Assembly: GCA_965263105.1 (NCBI GenBank)
Contig: CBDHGL010000003.1
Span: forward strand, 3,658,001-3,722,000
Direction: 5' to 3'
From: JBCCTX01 sp965263105
GTDB lineage: Bacteria > Bacteroidota > Bacteroidia > J057
DNA length: 64,000 nt
Position numbers and translations under genes: made by a program. Of this stretch, positions 17,463 to 25,120 are shown one piece after another. The notes under the pieces were generated by a model. That model was not told the origin of the DNA. It was given only the letters and a program-made list of their open reading frames with translations, and did not search any database. How positions within the stretch are numbered: position 1 is the first letter of the stretch; the number at the start of each line of letters is the position of its first letter.

Positions 17463-18059
17463 TTATGAAGCGATTTTTAGAAAATTTTCTAAAATCTTTT
17501 CACCCACTTTTCCGCTTTTTTCAGGGTGAAACTGAGTAGCGTAGAAATTGTCGTTTTGCAGCGCGGCAGTAAAGGGGGTGATATAGTCAGCACCAGCTAT
17601 CGTAAAGGAGCCCAATTCAACGTAATAGCTATGAACAAAATAGACATAGGGCTCAGCTGGCAGGTTTTCGAAGAGGGGCCCTTGGGGATTAGTTAATAAG
17701 TTCCAACCCATTTGAGGAACTTTGTCAGATTTTTTCTGTGGGCTAAATTTGAGGACTTTGTTTTGAAACATTCCCAAGCAAGGGGTGTCATTTTCCTCCG
17801 AATAACTGCACATGAGCTGCATACCCAAGCAAATCCCTAAAAAGGGTTGTTTGAGGGAAACAATTAATTTGTCAAGCCCCTTGGCTTTGAGGTAGGTCAT
17901 GGCCGTACTTGCCTCTCCTTGACCGGGGAAAATAACTTTGTCAGCGCTGAGAATGGCTTCAGGGTCATCCGTTAAAACGGGATTTAGCCCGAGTCGCTCC
18001 AAGGCAAATATCACTGAGCGGATGTTGCCGGCATTATATTGAATAATGGCTACTTTCAT
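17463..18059 (-). CDS. hisH: Imidazole glycerol phosphate synthase, glutaminase subunit
   Basis: A 198-residue class I glutamine amidotransferase. The catalytic triad is visible: C77 in GICLGMQLM, H178 and E180 in QFHPEKSG. PGQGEASTAM near residue 45-54 is the HisH oxyanion-strand region. HisH releases ammonia from glutamine and channels it to HisF in histidine synthesis. No other his gene is in the window, so this copy is separated from a histidine operon. It might instead serve a HisF paralogue in a nucleotide-sugar pathway. It lies upstream of lpdA on the same strand, with a 136-base gap. Confidence 0.9.
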   Translation of the reverse strand: MKVAIIQYNAGNIRSVIFALERLGLNPVLTDDPEAILSADKVIFPGQGEASTAMTYLKAKGLDKLIVSLKQPFLGICLGMQLMCSYSEENDTPCLGMFQNKVLKFSPQKKSDKVPQMGWNLLTNPQGPLFENLPAEPYVYFVHSYYVELGSFTIAGADYITPFTAALQNDNFYATQFHPEKSGKVGEKILENFLKIAS

Positions 18060-18121
18060 CCTTGCGAATTAAAAGATATTTTGAAGGAAAAAGAATTTTT
18101 TTCTGACAACTTAAATGTAAG

Positions 18122-18129
18122 TATATTCG
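18122..18129 (+). promoter_or_regulatory. Candidate -7 box for pdhB
   Basis: TATATTCG (TAnnTT-G type) lies 28 bases upstream of the pdhB ATG. The TATATT-GC core resembles that at the eno and lamin-tail promoters. Confidence 0.4.
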
Positions 18130-18157
18130 CGTTCAAAAGAACAAGCAAAAATTTCAT

Positions 18158-19141
18158 ATGCGAACTATTCAGTTTAGGGAAGCCTTACGAGAAGCCATGT
18201 CAGAAGAGATGCGGAGAGACCCTCTAATTTATTTGATGGGGGAAGAGGTTGCCGAATACAATGGTGCTTATAAAGTGAGCCAAGGTATGCTCGATGAGTT
18301 TGGGGAAAAACGGGTAATCGATACCCCCATTTCAGAGTTGGGCTTCGCTGGGGTTGGAGTTGGATCTGCCATGGTGGGACTTAGACCGATCATTGAGTTT
18401 ATGACCTTTAATTTTTCCTTGGTCGCCATAGACCAGGTGATCAATAATGCTGCGAAAATGTACCAGATGAGCGGGGGGCAGTTTAATGTGCCGATCGTTT
18501 TTCGAGGACCCAGTGGATCAGCAGGTCAGTTAGCTGCTACTCACTCTCAAAGTTTTGAAAGTTGGTATGCCAACTGTCCTGGCTTGAGAGTCGTTTCCTG
18601 TAGTACGCCTCGTGCGGGTAAAGGGCTGTTGAAGTCTGCTATCCGACATGACAATCCTGTGTTGGTCATGGAGTCTGAACAGATGTATGGGATGAAAGGG
18701 GAGGTTCCTGATGACGATGATTTCCTCTTGCCATTAGATACAGCTGAAGTCATTCGTACGGGTACAGATGTTACCCTGGTTTCCTATGGGAAAATGGTTC
18801 ACGTGTGTAATGAAGCCTGCGAAGAGCTCGCTAAAGAAGGGGTAGAGGTAGAAATGATTGACCTTATGTCCTTAAGACCTATCGACTATGATACGATTAT
18901 CGAGTCAGTGAAAAAGACAAACCGCTGCGTATTTGTCGAAGAGGCCTGGCCACTGGCCTCCATTTCTGGTGAGGTTACCTATATGATCCAAAAAAGGGCC
19001 TTTGATTATTTGGATGCTCCCGTAGTAAGGGTAACTGGTAGAGACGTGCCCCTCCCTTATTCTTCTGTCTATGTGGAGGCCTTTCTGCCCAATCCCAAAC
19101 GAATAATTGATGCCGTTAATCAGGTTACCTACAGAAGTTGA
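18158..19141 (+). CDS. pdhB: Pyruvate dehydrogenase E1 component, beta subunit
   Basis: A 327-residue protein of the transketolase-like E1-beta family. It has the N-terminal QFREALREAMSEEM helix, MGEEVAEYNGAYKV with the Glu that activates thiamine diphosphate, RVIDTPISELGFAG, GPSGSAGQLAATHSQS, and a C-terminal transketolase domain ending PLPYS. Together with E1-alpha and E2 (both outside this window) and Lpd it converts pyruvate to acetyl-CoA. It is a single gene divergent from hisH; pdhA is not adjacent, so the complex is encoded at several loci. Confidence 0.95.
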   Translation: MRTIQFREALREAMSEEMRRDPLIYLMGEEVAEYNGAYKVSQGMLDEFGEKRVIDTPISELGFAGVGVGSAMVGLRPIIEFMTFNFSLVAIDQVINNAAKMYQMSGGQFNVPIVFRGPSGSAGQLAATHSQSFESWYANCPGLRVVSCSTPRAGKGLLKSAIRHDNPVLVMESEQMYGMKGEVPDDDDFLLPLDTAEVIRTGTDVTLVSYGKMVHVCNEACEELAKEGVEVEMIDLMSLRPIDYDTIIESVKKTNRCVFVEEAWPLASISGEVTYMIQKRAFDYLDAPVVRVTGRDVPLPYSSVYVEAFLPNPKRIIDAVNQVTYRS

Positions 19142-19299
19142 GTGACCTGAGGAAAAATTGCCGTCTAAAGGCTAGACCCTGTAGTAGAAGCGATTAAACT
19201 ATTTTCTCAACAGATTAATTACTAATTTTAATTTTTTGAGCTTAATTAATCTCCAAAACCATAGAAAAGCGATCTTTTTCCGGAAACAACCCCCGTTCG

Positions 19300-19845
19300 A
19301 TGCCCGACGAAGCTATTATTAGAGCTATCGTCAAGGAAGGAAAAACAGATATATACGGCATTTTATACGACCGATATTCCAACAAAGTCTATCGGAAATG
19401 TATCAGTTTTGTGAAGGATGAATCCATAGCGCAAGACATGGTACAAGATATTTTTTTAAAAGTTTTTTTTCAACTCCCTAAGTTTAAGGGCAATAGCCGT
19501 TTCTCTACTTGGCTGTATGCGATAACCTATAATTTTTGTGTTGAGCATTACCGGAAGAGTAGTAAGTATAAGCAAGTAGAAATTGCCGATCACCATGATC
19601 AAGTGGATGATGAGGCAGAGGAGCTTGAAATTATGGAATACCGAGTTGAGCAACTCAAAGTTGCTTTGGATCACATCGATCCCCATGAAAAGAAGCTCCT
19701 ATTGATGAAATATCAAGATGATATTCCTATAAAGGAGATCATGCATGAACTAGAAATATCAGAAAGTGCTGTTAAAATGCGACTCTCCCGAGCAAGGCAG
19801 CGAGTAAAATCTGTAGTTCAAGAACTGGAAATGGAAGAAGTTTAA
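19300..19845 (+). CDS. ECF-type RNA polymerase sigma factor
   Basis: A 181-residue sigma-70 family protein. Region 2 (about residues 20-95) includes DMVQDIFLKVFFQLPKF and FSTWLYAITYNFCVEHYRK. An acidic linker (DDEAEELE) follows, then region 4 (about 115-175) with LLLMKYQDDIPIKEIMHEL and SAVKMRLSRARQRVK. It redirects RNA polymerase to its own promoter set. No classical anti-sigma factor lies nearby; the next gene, four bases later, is a 67-residue protein that may act with it. Two T-runs of seven and eight (about 19450-19468) inside region 2 are slippage-prone. Confidence 0.93.
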   Translation: MPDEAIIRAIVKEGKTDIYGILYDRYSNKVYRKCISFVKDESIAQDMVQDIFLKVFFQLPKFKGNSRFSTWLYAITYNFCVEHYRKSSKYKQVEIADHHDQVDDEAEELEIMEYRVEQLKVALDHIDPHEKKLLLMKYQDDIPIKEIMHELEISESAVKMRLSRARQRVKSVVQELEMEEV

Positions 19846-19849
19846 GCTT

Positions 19850-20053
19850 ATGTCCAATAATTTTAAAAAACTTGAAACCGAGGCAAATCTTCCCCCAGAG
19901 GTTAAAAAAGAGACACTCAGTAACTTGGATTCAATGAAATTGGTCTTGGAATTGGTAGATCTTTTTTTTTTCAAAGCGGGTAATACATTTGCCGGCTCCC
20001 TATCTTCCAATCCTACCTTACCCCCAGATATAAAGTCAGAGGAAAAGGCTTAA
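19850..20053 (+). CDS. Small conserved-looking protein downstream of the ECF sigma factor
   Basis: A 67-residue acidic protein starting four bases after the sigma factor stop, so almost surely co-transcribed. It has an amphipathic N-terminal half (FKKLETEANLPPEV, SMKLVLELVDLFFF) and a Pro/Ser-rich tail. There is no signal peptide, and the hydrophobic part is too short for a confident membrane span. Codons for LFFF contain ten consecutive T (19961-19970). The position suggests a modulator of the sigma factor, but nothing in its sequence proves that. Confidence 0.6.
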   Translation: MSNNFKKLETEANLPPEVKKETLSNLDSMKLVLELVDLFFFKAGNTFAGSLSSNPTLPPDIKSEEKA

Positions 20054-20099
20054 TTAATAAGTACTTTTATACCCCCGCAACCCCCAACAAGCTATTTGT

Positions 20100-20978
20100 A
20101 TGTTTTTGTTTCACATTATCCCCCTCCAAACTTCCCCTCAAAGCCTATGGGAAAGTATAAGTGCCTCCTTCATTAAGGTGATAACCCAACTTATAGAGGT
20201 GCTCCCCAACTTATTTTTGGCTTTGATGATTCTATTCATCGGTTGGATTATTGCAAAGATTATCTCTCGTATCATTGGAAAAGTTCTTTCAAGGGTAGGG
20301 TTGGATAAATTAGCTGACAAACTCAACGATACGGATTTCTTTCAAGAAAGTGGGATAGAACTTCGCCCGATAGGTATCATCAAAAAAGTGGTGTACTGGC
20401 TGCTCATGCTCATTTTTATTTTGAGTGCGGCTGAGCAATTGGGCCTACAAATTGTTACCGAACAAGTAAGTGCCTTAGTAGAATTTATTCCGCGCCTGTT
20501 CACTGCGGCCGTGATTATGGCCATTGGCTTCTATTTGGCTGATTGGATAAAGAAGGTAGTAGCTAATTCTGCGAAATCTTTTGGCCTCCCCGCTTGGAAG
20601 TTTATCTCCTCAGCTGTTTTTTATATTCTCCTTATTGCCATTGCTATTACTGCTCTCAACCAAGCGGGCATAGATACCCAGATCATCACCTTTACCTTGT
20701 TCATTCTCATAGGGGGCGGGATTTTGGCCTTCACCATTGCCTATGGCTTTGCCTCACGGGATATTCTTGCAAGTATATTGACCGCTTATTACAGTAAGTA
20801 CCATTTTACAGTAGGGCAAGAGATTGAGATCGAAGGGAGTAGGGGAATCATCATAGATATTAGTGCCGTGGCGCTCACCTTAGATACGGGCGATTCAAAA
20901 GTGGTTTTTCCCATGAATAAAATGCTGGCCCATAAAGTGCTTATTCATCGTGATGCCCCAATGGAGGAGAATAGTTAA
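20100..20978 (+). CDS. MscS-family mechanosensitive channel
   Basis: A 292-residue inner-membrane protein. Three to four hydrophobic spans occur (about 30-55, 100-118, 130-155, 170-215) with TM-helix repeats (LFLALMILFIGWIIAK), then a pore-lining Gly/Ala-rich helix (AFTIAYGFASRDILASILTAYY) and the MscS beta domain (FTVGQEIEIEGSRGII, ending DSKVVFPMNKML). Such channels release solutes on hypo-osmotic shock. It is shorter than E. coli MscS at the C-terminus, lacking most of the cytoplasmic alpha-beta cage. It sits downstream of the sigma factor pair after a 46-base gap and might be its target. Confidence 0.88.
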   Translation: MFLFHIIPLQTSPQSLWESISASFIKVITQLIEVLPNLFLALMILFIGWIIAKIISRIIGKVLSRVGLDKLADKLNDTDFFQESGIELRPIGIIKKVVYWLLMLIFILSAAEQLGLQIVTEQVSALVEFIPRLFTAAVIMAIGFYLADWIKKVVANSAKSFGLPAWKFISSAVFYILLIAIAITALNQAGIDTQIITFTLFILIGGGILAFTIAYGFASRDILASILTAYYSKYHFTVGQEIEIEGSRGIIIDISAVALTLDTGDSKVVFPMNKMLAHKVLIHRDAPMEENS

Positions 20979-21072
20979 CAGTCAGTGGTCCATAGTCGAT
21001 AGAGAAAAAGTATTCAAAGAAAACAAAAACCGTTACCTAGCCAGCCAAGTTTTCTTTGACCACCGACCTGGA
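20973..21072. repeat. Inverted heptad-repeat element, copy 2, with inner hairpin
   Basis: The left arm overlaps the mscS stop and reads agttaac/agtcagt/ggtccat/agtcgat. The right arm (about 21060-21071) reads ccaggtcggtggt on the other strand. Between them is a perfect 10-bp inverted repeat, caaagaaaac (21015-21024) and gttttctttg (21049-21058). It fills the whole gap between two convergent genes and may act as a bidirectional terminator. Confidence 0.55.
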
Positions 21073-21073
21073 A

Positions 21074-21562
21074 TCAATTCCACTGAGCTAAGCGCATCTG
21101 AACATAGTAACTGATATTCCAGTTTACCTGCTTAGCGATTTGCTCCATGAGCTGTTCAATGTGTTCTTCACCTAGCTCGGCAGCTACTTGGAATACGCTT
21201 TGTATGCTCTTGAGTACCTGCTTACTTCCTGAAACCAGGATACTAATAGCATGATCAAATCCCCTGACTTCTTCAATCGGATCGATATTCGCCTTCATTA
21301 AATAAGCCGTGGGTTGGCTAGAAGGACGCTCTCCTAGAACGATGATTTCCTCTGCCAATATATTTTCACCAGAATGAACCATTTGATCGAGTTGGTTCAA
21401 ACTGACATTGAGTTGCATATAAGGTTTCAGCCCATGATCCCATAGCAGGGTCCGAATGTTTTGGTGATACGCCTGCACATCAGCCAGCAATTGATCTAGC
21501 ACCTCCGCCAGCTCCTGGGCCCCTTGTGGGCTTAATTCATTTCTATTATGTGCTAATTCCAT
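21074..21562 (-). CDS. Dps-like ferritin-fold protein with degenerate ferroxidase site
   Basis: A 162-residue protein; the start MELAHNRNELS is chosen because Dps proteins start there, while a longer frame adds 13 unlike residues. The fold signature is clear: LDQLLADVQAYHQNIRTLLW, then AEEIIVLGERP and DPIEEV. Compared with E. coli Dps, the ferroxidase ligands H51, H63, D67 and D78 align with L40, N52, N56 and N67; only the E82 equivalent (E71) remains. It therefore probably does not oxidise iron in the usual way. It could be a structural, DNA-binding or partner subunit. Convergent with mscS. Confidence 0.75.
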   Translation of the reverse strand: MELAHNRNELSPQGAQELAEVLDQLLADVQAYHQNIRTLLWDHGLKPYMQLNVSLNQLDQMVHSGENILAEEIIVLGERPSSQPTAYLMKANIDPIEEVRGFDHAISILVSGSKQVLKSIQSVFQVAAELGEEHIEQLMEQIAKQVNWNISYYVQMRLAQWN

Positions 21563-21699
21563 AATAATATTTTGTAAGACTCTACAACAAATACGATGCA
21601 AGTCTCCCTAAAGATGCTTTTTGGGGGTAATGGGCATATTTTTTGTCAGTTAGGGGACAAAATGACTGACACAGCGAACAATCCTATCAAGAATACATG

Positions 21700-23616
21700 T
21701 CAATTTGTCATATCCAGCTCTCCATTTGCCGAAATATGGATAACCTGTTTATCTAGTAAGTATCGAAGTACTTTTTCCCTTTGGGGCGGGGAGCCCTGGG
21801 TAACTTTTTGTAAGATGTCTCTGTAAAGCGTTTTGGGATGTTGGTGGACGTACTGAACCAGGGCCTTCTGAATAGAAGCAAACTCTGGGTCTGAGACTTG
21901 GGTTTTATTTCTGCCTATACAGACATCGCATTTACCACAGGGCTGGTGGTCTTTTTCGCCAAAATATTGTTGGATGAATAGACTCCGGCAGAGGCTCTTT
22001 TGGGAAATATAGGTCAACATTTCCTTGAGCCGATGGGCAGTCTGCTCTGTTAAAAAATGGTATTTATCCCAGTTAAGCTCTTCTTTCTTAAGCTTCCTGC
22101 GCATGCCTAGAACCCGAAGAGAAGGCTTGCCCTTAGGAGGAATGAAAGAAATGAGATGATGCTGATCCAGACGTAATAGAAGTGCTAGTAATTCCTTAGG
22201 AGGATAGTTGAGTTTCCGGCTCCAACTATTGGGAAGGAATCTTTGCTCCTCACTATATACCTGTCCCCCTAAGGTTCTAAGTAAAAAATTTATTAACCTT
22301 TCACTATGGGGGTGCTGTTCTTTGTACTGTAAAACACTTTCAGGGGTAGCTGTTATTTGGAGGTATCCAAAATCGTCTTTGTCTTCATTAAATTGAATAA
22401 TTCCTTCTTGGTGGAGGATTTGAAGAGAGCGAAATAGGCTAGCCGCCCTTGTATCTATGGCTTGTGCCATTTCGTACAAATCTACCTCATACAGGGTATC
22501 CAGCACCTCATTTAAGGGAATATTTAGGAACTTACATATATCGTCAAAATGGGTCTGAACCTGCTCAAAAGAAGGATATTTTTCTTTGCTCCATCGACTT
22601 AATTCGTGAATATCTACGGGGTTGTTGAACGCGATGGACAAGGAGGTTTGCCCATCTCTCCCCCCTCTACCTGCTTCTTGGTAATAACTCTCCAAGTCAC
22701 TCGGTAGGTTGTAATGAATGACAAATCGAACATTTCCCTTATCTATCCCCATGCCAAATGCATTGGTCGCGACCATAACCCGTACCTGATTGTCTATCCA
22801 TTGCTGTTGAACTTCATTTCGCTCTGAGTAGGTCATTCCTCCGTGGTAAAAGCCAGCAGAAATTCCCGCTTTTTGAAGCATGTTGGCGATGTGCTCGGTT
22901 CGTTTTCGGGTTCTGGCGTAGACAATCCCACTCCCTTGAACCCGTTGGGCAATTTCTCCCATTTTCCGCTGGACGTTTTCCTCCTCCAGCACGAAATACC
23001 TAAGATTCTCCCGTTTAAAACTCTTTTTAAATACCCTCGGGGACTGAAGGGCCAATTTATCAATGATATCTTGCTGTACTTGTTTCGTTGCAGAAGCGGT
23101 AAGCGCTATGATGGGCAATTGGGGAATAAGCTCCCTAATCTGGTTGATAAGCAGATAGGATGGGCGAAAATCATATCCCCATTGGGAAATACAATGGGCC
23201 TCATCTACCGCCAAGAATTTAACGGGCATTTGGGATAAGCGGGCCCGAAACAAGTCATTGTGTATGCGTTCCGGAGCCAAATATAAAAATCGGAACTCTC
23301 CCTTTGCCGCCATATCGAGCTTTCGGTCTATCTGTTGGAAAGAGAGACTACTATTGATAAAGGTGGCAGGAATACCTTTTTGGTTCATGCTTTCCACCTG
23401 ATCTTTCATGAGGGCGATCAAAGGCGATATCACCAAGGTTAATCCGCCCATGCATAAGGCAGGAACCTGGAAACAGATAGATTTTCCCCCACCAGTAGGT
23501 AATAGGGCCAAGACATCCTTGCCCGCCAACACTGCTTGGATAATCTCCTCTTGGGGATTTCGAAAACTCTCATAGCCCCAATAACTCTTCAATATGTCTA
23601 AAGGCCTCTTGCTCAA
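21700..23616 (-). CDS. recQ: ATP-dependent DNA helicase RecQ
   Basis: A 638-residue 3'-5' superfamily 2 helicase for recombination and fork repair. Seen: FRNPQEEII Q-motif region, Walker A TGGGKS (about 42-47), DEAHCISQWGYDFR (motif II and aromatic loop), TASATKQV (motif III), MVATNAFGMGIDKGNVRFVIHYNLP (motif V in part), and motif VI QEAGRGGRDG. The RecQ C-terminal zinc-binding Cys set is present (CRSLF, then CGKCDVC). It lacks an obvious HRDC domain and ends in a winged-helix-like region (LVQYVHQHPKTLY), similar to the shorter RecQ paralogues of Bacteroidota. Confidence 0.95.
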   Translation of the reverse strand: MSKRPLDILKSYWGYESFRNPQEEIIQAVLAGKDVLALLPTGGGKSICFQVPALCMGGLTLVISPLIALMKDQVESMNQKGIPATFINSSLSFQQIDRKLDMAAKGEFRFLYLAPERIHNDLFRARLSQMPVKFLAVDEAHCISQWGYDFRPSYLLINQIRELIPQLPIIALTASATKQVQQDIIDKLALQSPRVFKKSFKRENLRYFVLEEENVQRKMGEIAQRVQGSGIVYARTRKRTEHIANMLQKAGISAGFYHGGMTYSERNEVQQQWIDNQVRVMVATNAFGMGIDKGNVRFVIHYNLPSDLESYYQEAGRGGRDGQTSLSIAFNNPVDIHELSRWSKEKYPSFEQVQTHFDDICKFLNIPLNEVLDTLYEVDLYEMAQAIDTRAASLFRSLQILHQEGIIQFNEDKDDFGYLQITATPESVLQYKEQHPHSERLINFLLRTLGGQVYSEEQRFLPNSWSRKLNYPPKELLALLLRLDQHHLISFIPPKGKPSLRVLGMRRKLKKEELNWDKYHFLTEQTAHRLKEMLTYISQKSLCRSLFIQQYFGEKDHQPCGKCDVCIGRNKTQVSDPEFASIQKALVQYVHQHPKTLYRDILQKVTQGSPPQREKVLRYLLDKQVIHISANGELDMTN

Positions 23617-23734
23617 GGTGTTTTGTCTTTCAAATTACTCGCTGTCTGTTAGCCCCCAAAAAAGGGGCCCTATAAACTGGTAAATGATGCCCAAAATAGT
23701 CAACTTTGACTACACACTGTAGCGTAAAAAATAT

Positions 23735-25018
23735 ATGCCAAACATTAGCAAAAGCAAAAGCCTGTTCACCGAAGCTCAAGATTTTATTCCTGGAGGGGTG
23801 AACTCCCCTGTCCGTGCCTTTAAAAGCGTGGGAGGCGATCCTATATTCATGAAACGTGCAGAAGGGGCTTACATGTATGATGAAGATGGAAATGCCTACC
23901 TGGATTTGATTAATTCCTGGGGACCTATGATTTTGGGCCATTCGCATCCTGCCGTGGAGAATGCTGTTCGAGAGGTCTTGAGTTCTTCTTTTAGTTTTGG
24001 CACCCCGACGGAGATTGAAGTGGAAATGGCCAAGCTTATTGTAGAAGCGGTCCCCTCAATTGATAAGGTTCGTATGGTCAATTCTGGGACAGAGGCGACC
24101 ATGAGTGCGATTCGCTTGGCGCGTGGATACACCCAGAAAGATAAAATCATCAAATTTGCCGGATGTTACCACGGGCATGGGGATAGCTTCCTGATTGCTG
24201 CCGGAAGTGGGGCCATGACCTTCGGGGTGCCCAATAGTCCAGGCGTTACAGAAGGCGTTGCCAATGATACCCTCATTGCCCGCTTCAATGACCTCGACCA
24301 TGTTCGGGATTTGGTAACAAGTTATATAGGGAAAGTAGCAGCCATCATTTTGGAACCTGTAACGGGAAATATGGGGGTCATTCGTCCAACTCCTGGTTTT
24401 TTGGAAGGTCTAAGAGCCTTATGCGATGAAGCAGGGATTTTGCTAATTTTTGACGAGGTGATGACAGGCTTTCGATTGACTTATCGGGGTGCACAAGGGC
24501 TTTTGGACATTATGCCAGACATTACTTGTTTGGGAAAAATTATTGGAGGAGGTATGCCAGTTGGCGCTTATGGGGGCAAAAAGGAAATTATGGAATACGT
24601 CTCGCCCGCCGGACCGGTCTATCAGGCCGGTACCTTATCAGGTAATCCGTTGGCGATGAACGCTGGCTTTGCTACCTTGAATTATTTAAAGTCCCATCCC
24701 GAGATATATGATAAAGTGGCTCGCTCTACGGAGAAATTGGCTAGCGGAATGGCCAAAATTTTCACCCAAAAAGGAATCCCCTATCAAATTGGTAGGGTAG
24801 GGTCTATGTTCACCCTCTTTTTCAACCCCAATCCCGTCGAGAACTTCGATGATGCAAAAGCATGTGACACAGAAGCCTTTGGTCGCTTTTTCCGCAACAT
24901 GCTGGAAAATGGGGTCTATATGCCTCCTAGCCAGTTTGAGGCGATGTTTATCTCTCAATCTGTAGAGGAAAAGGAGGTTACTTTGTTTTTGGAGGCTTGT
25001 GAGAAGTCTTTGGGGTAG
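23735..25018 (+). CDS. hemL: Glutamate-1-semialdehyde 2,1-aminomutase
   Basis: A 427-residue PLP enzyme of C5 heme synthesis that converts glutamate-1-semialdehyde to 5-aminolevulinate. Seen: the N-terminal FIPGGVNSPVRAF signature, the PLP-phosphate loop MVNSGTEATMSAIRLARG, DEVMTGFR, the Schiff-base lysine in CLGKIIGGGMPVGAYGG, and TLSGNPLAMNAG. The length is standard. It is divergent from recQ with a 118-base gap and followed by a hairpin terminator. Confidence 0.96.
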   Translation: MPNISKSKSLFTEAQDFIPGGVNSPVRAFKSVGGDPIFMKRAEGAYMYDEDGNAYLDLINSWGPMILGHSHPAVENAVREVLSSSFSFGTPTEIEVEMAKLIVEAVPSIDKVRMVNSGTEATMSAIRLARGYTQKDKIIKFAGCYHGHGDSFLIAAGSGAMTFGVPNSPGVTEGVANDTLIARFNDLDHVRDLVTSYIGKVAAIILEPVTGNMGVIRPTPGFLEGLRALCDEAGILLIFDEVMTGFRLTYRGAQGLLDIMPDITCLGKIIGGGMPVGAYGGKKEIMEYVSPAGPVYQAGTLSGNPLAMNAGFATLNYLKSHPEIYDKVARSTEKLASGMAKIFTQKGIPYQIGRVGSMFTLFFNPNPVENFDDAKACDTEAFGRFFRNMLENGVYMPPSQFEAMFISQSVEEKEVTLFLEACEKSLG

Positions 25019-25054
25019 CTTAGTCCATCTGGTATAAAAAAATTGAAATCCAAA

Positions 25055-25084
25055 AAAGTCATCCCTCACACCAGGGATGACTTT
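25055..25084. terminator. Bidirectional terminator between hemL and the beta-helix gene
   Basis: A 12-bp stem (aaagtcatccct / agggatgacttt) with a 6-base loop lies between convergent stops at 25018 and 25121. T-runs flank it on the minus strand (gacttttttgg) and, weakly, on the plus strand. Confidence 0.75.
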
Positions 25085-25120
25085 GCTTATTTCATTAAAT
25101 CTATTTGAGCAGGTAAATGC

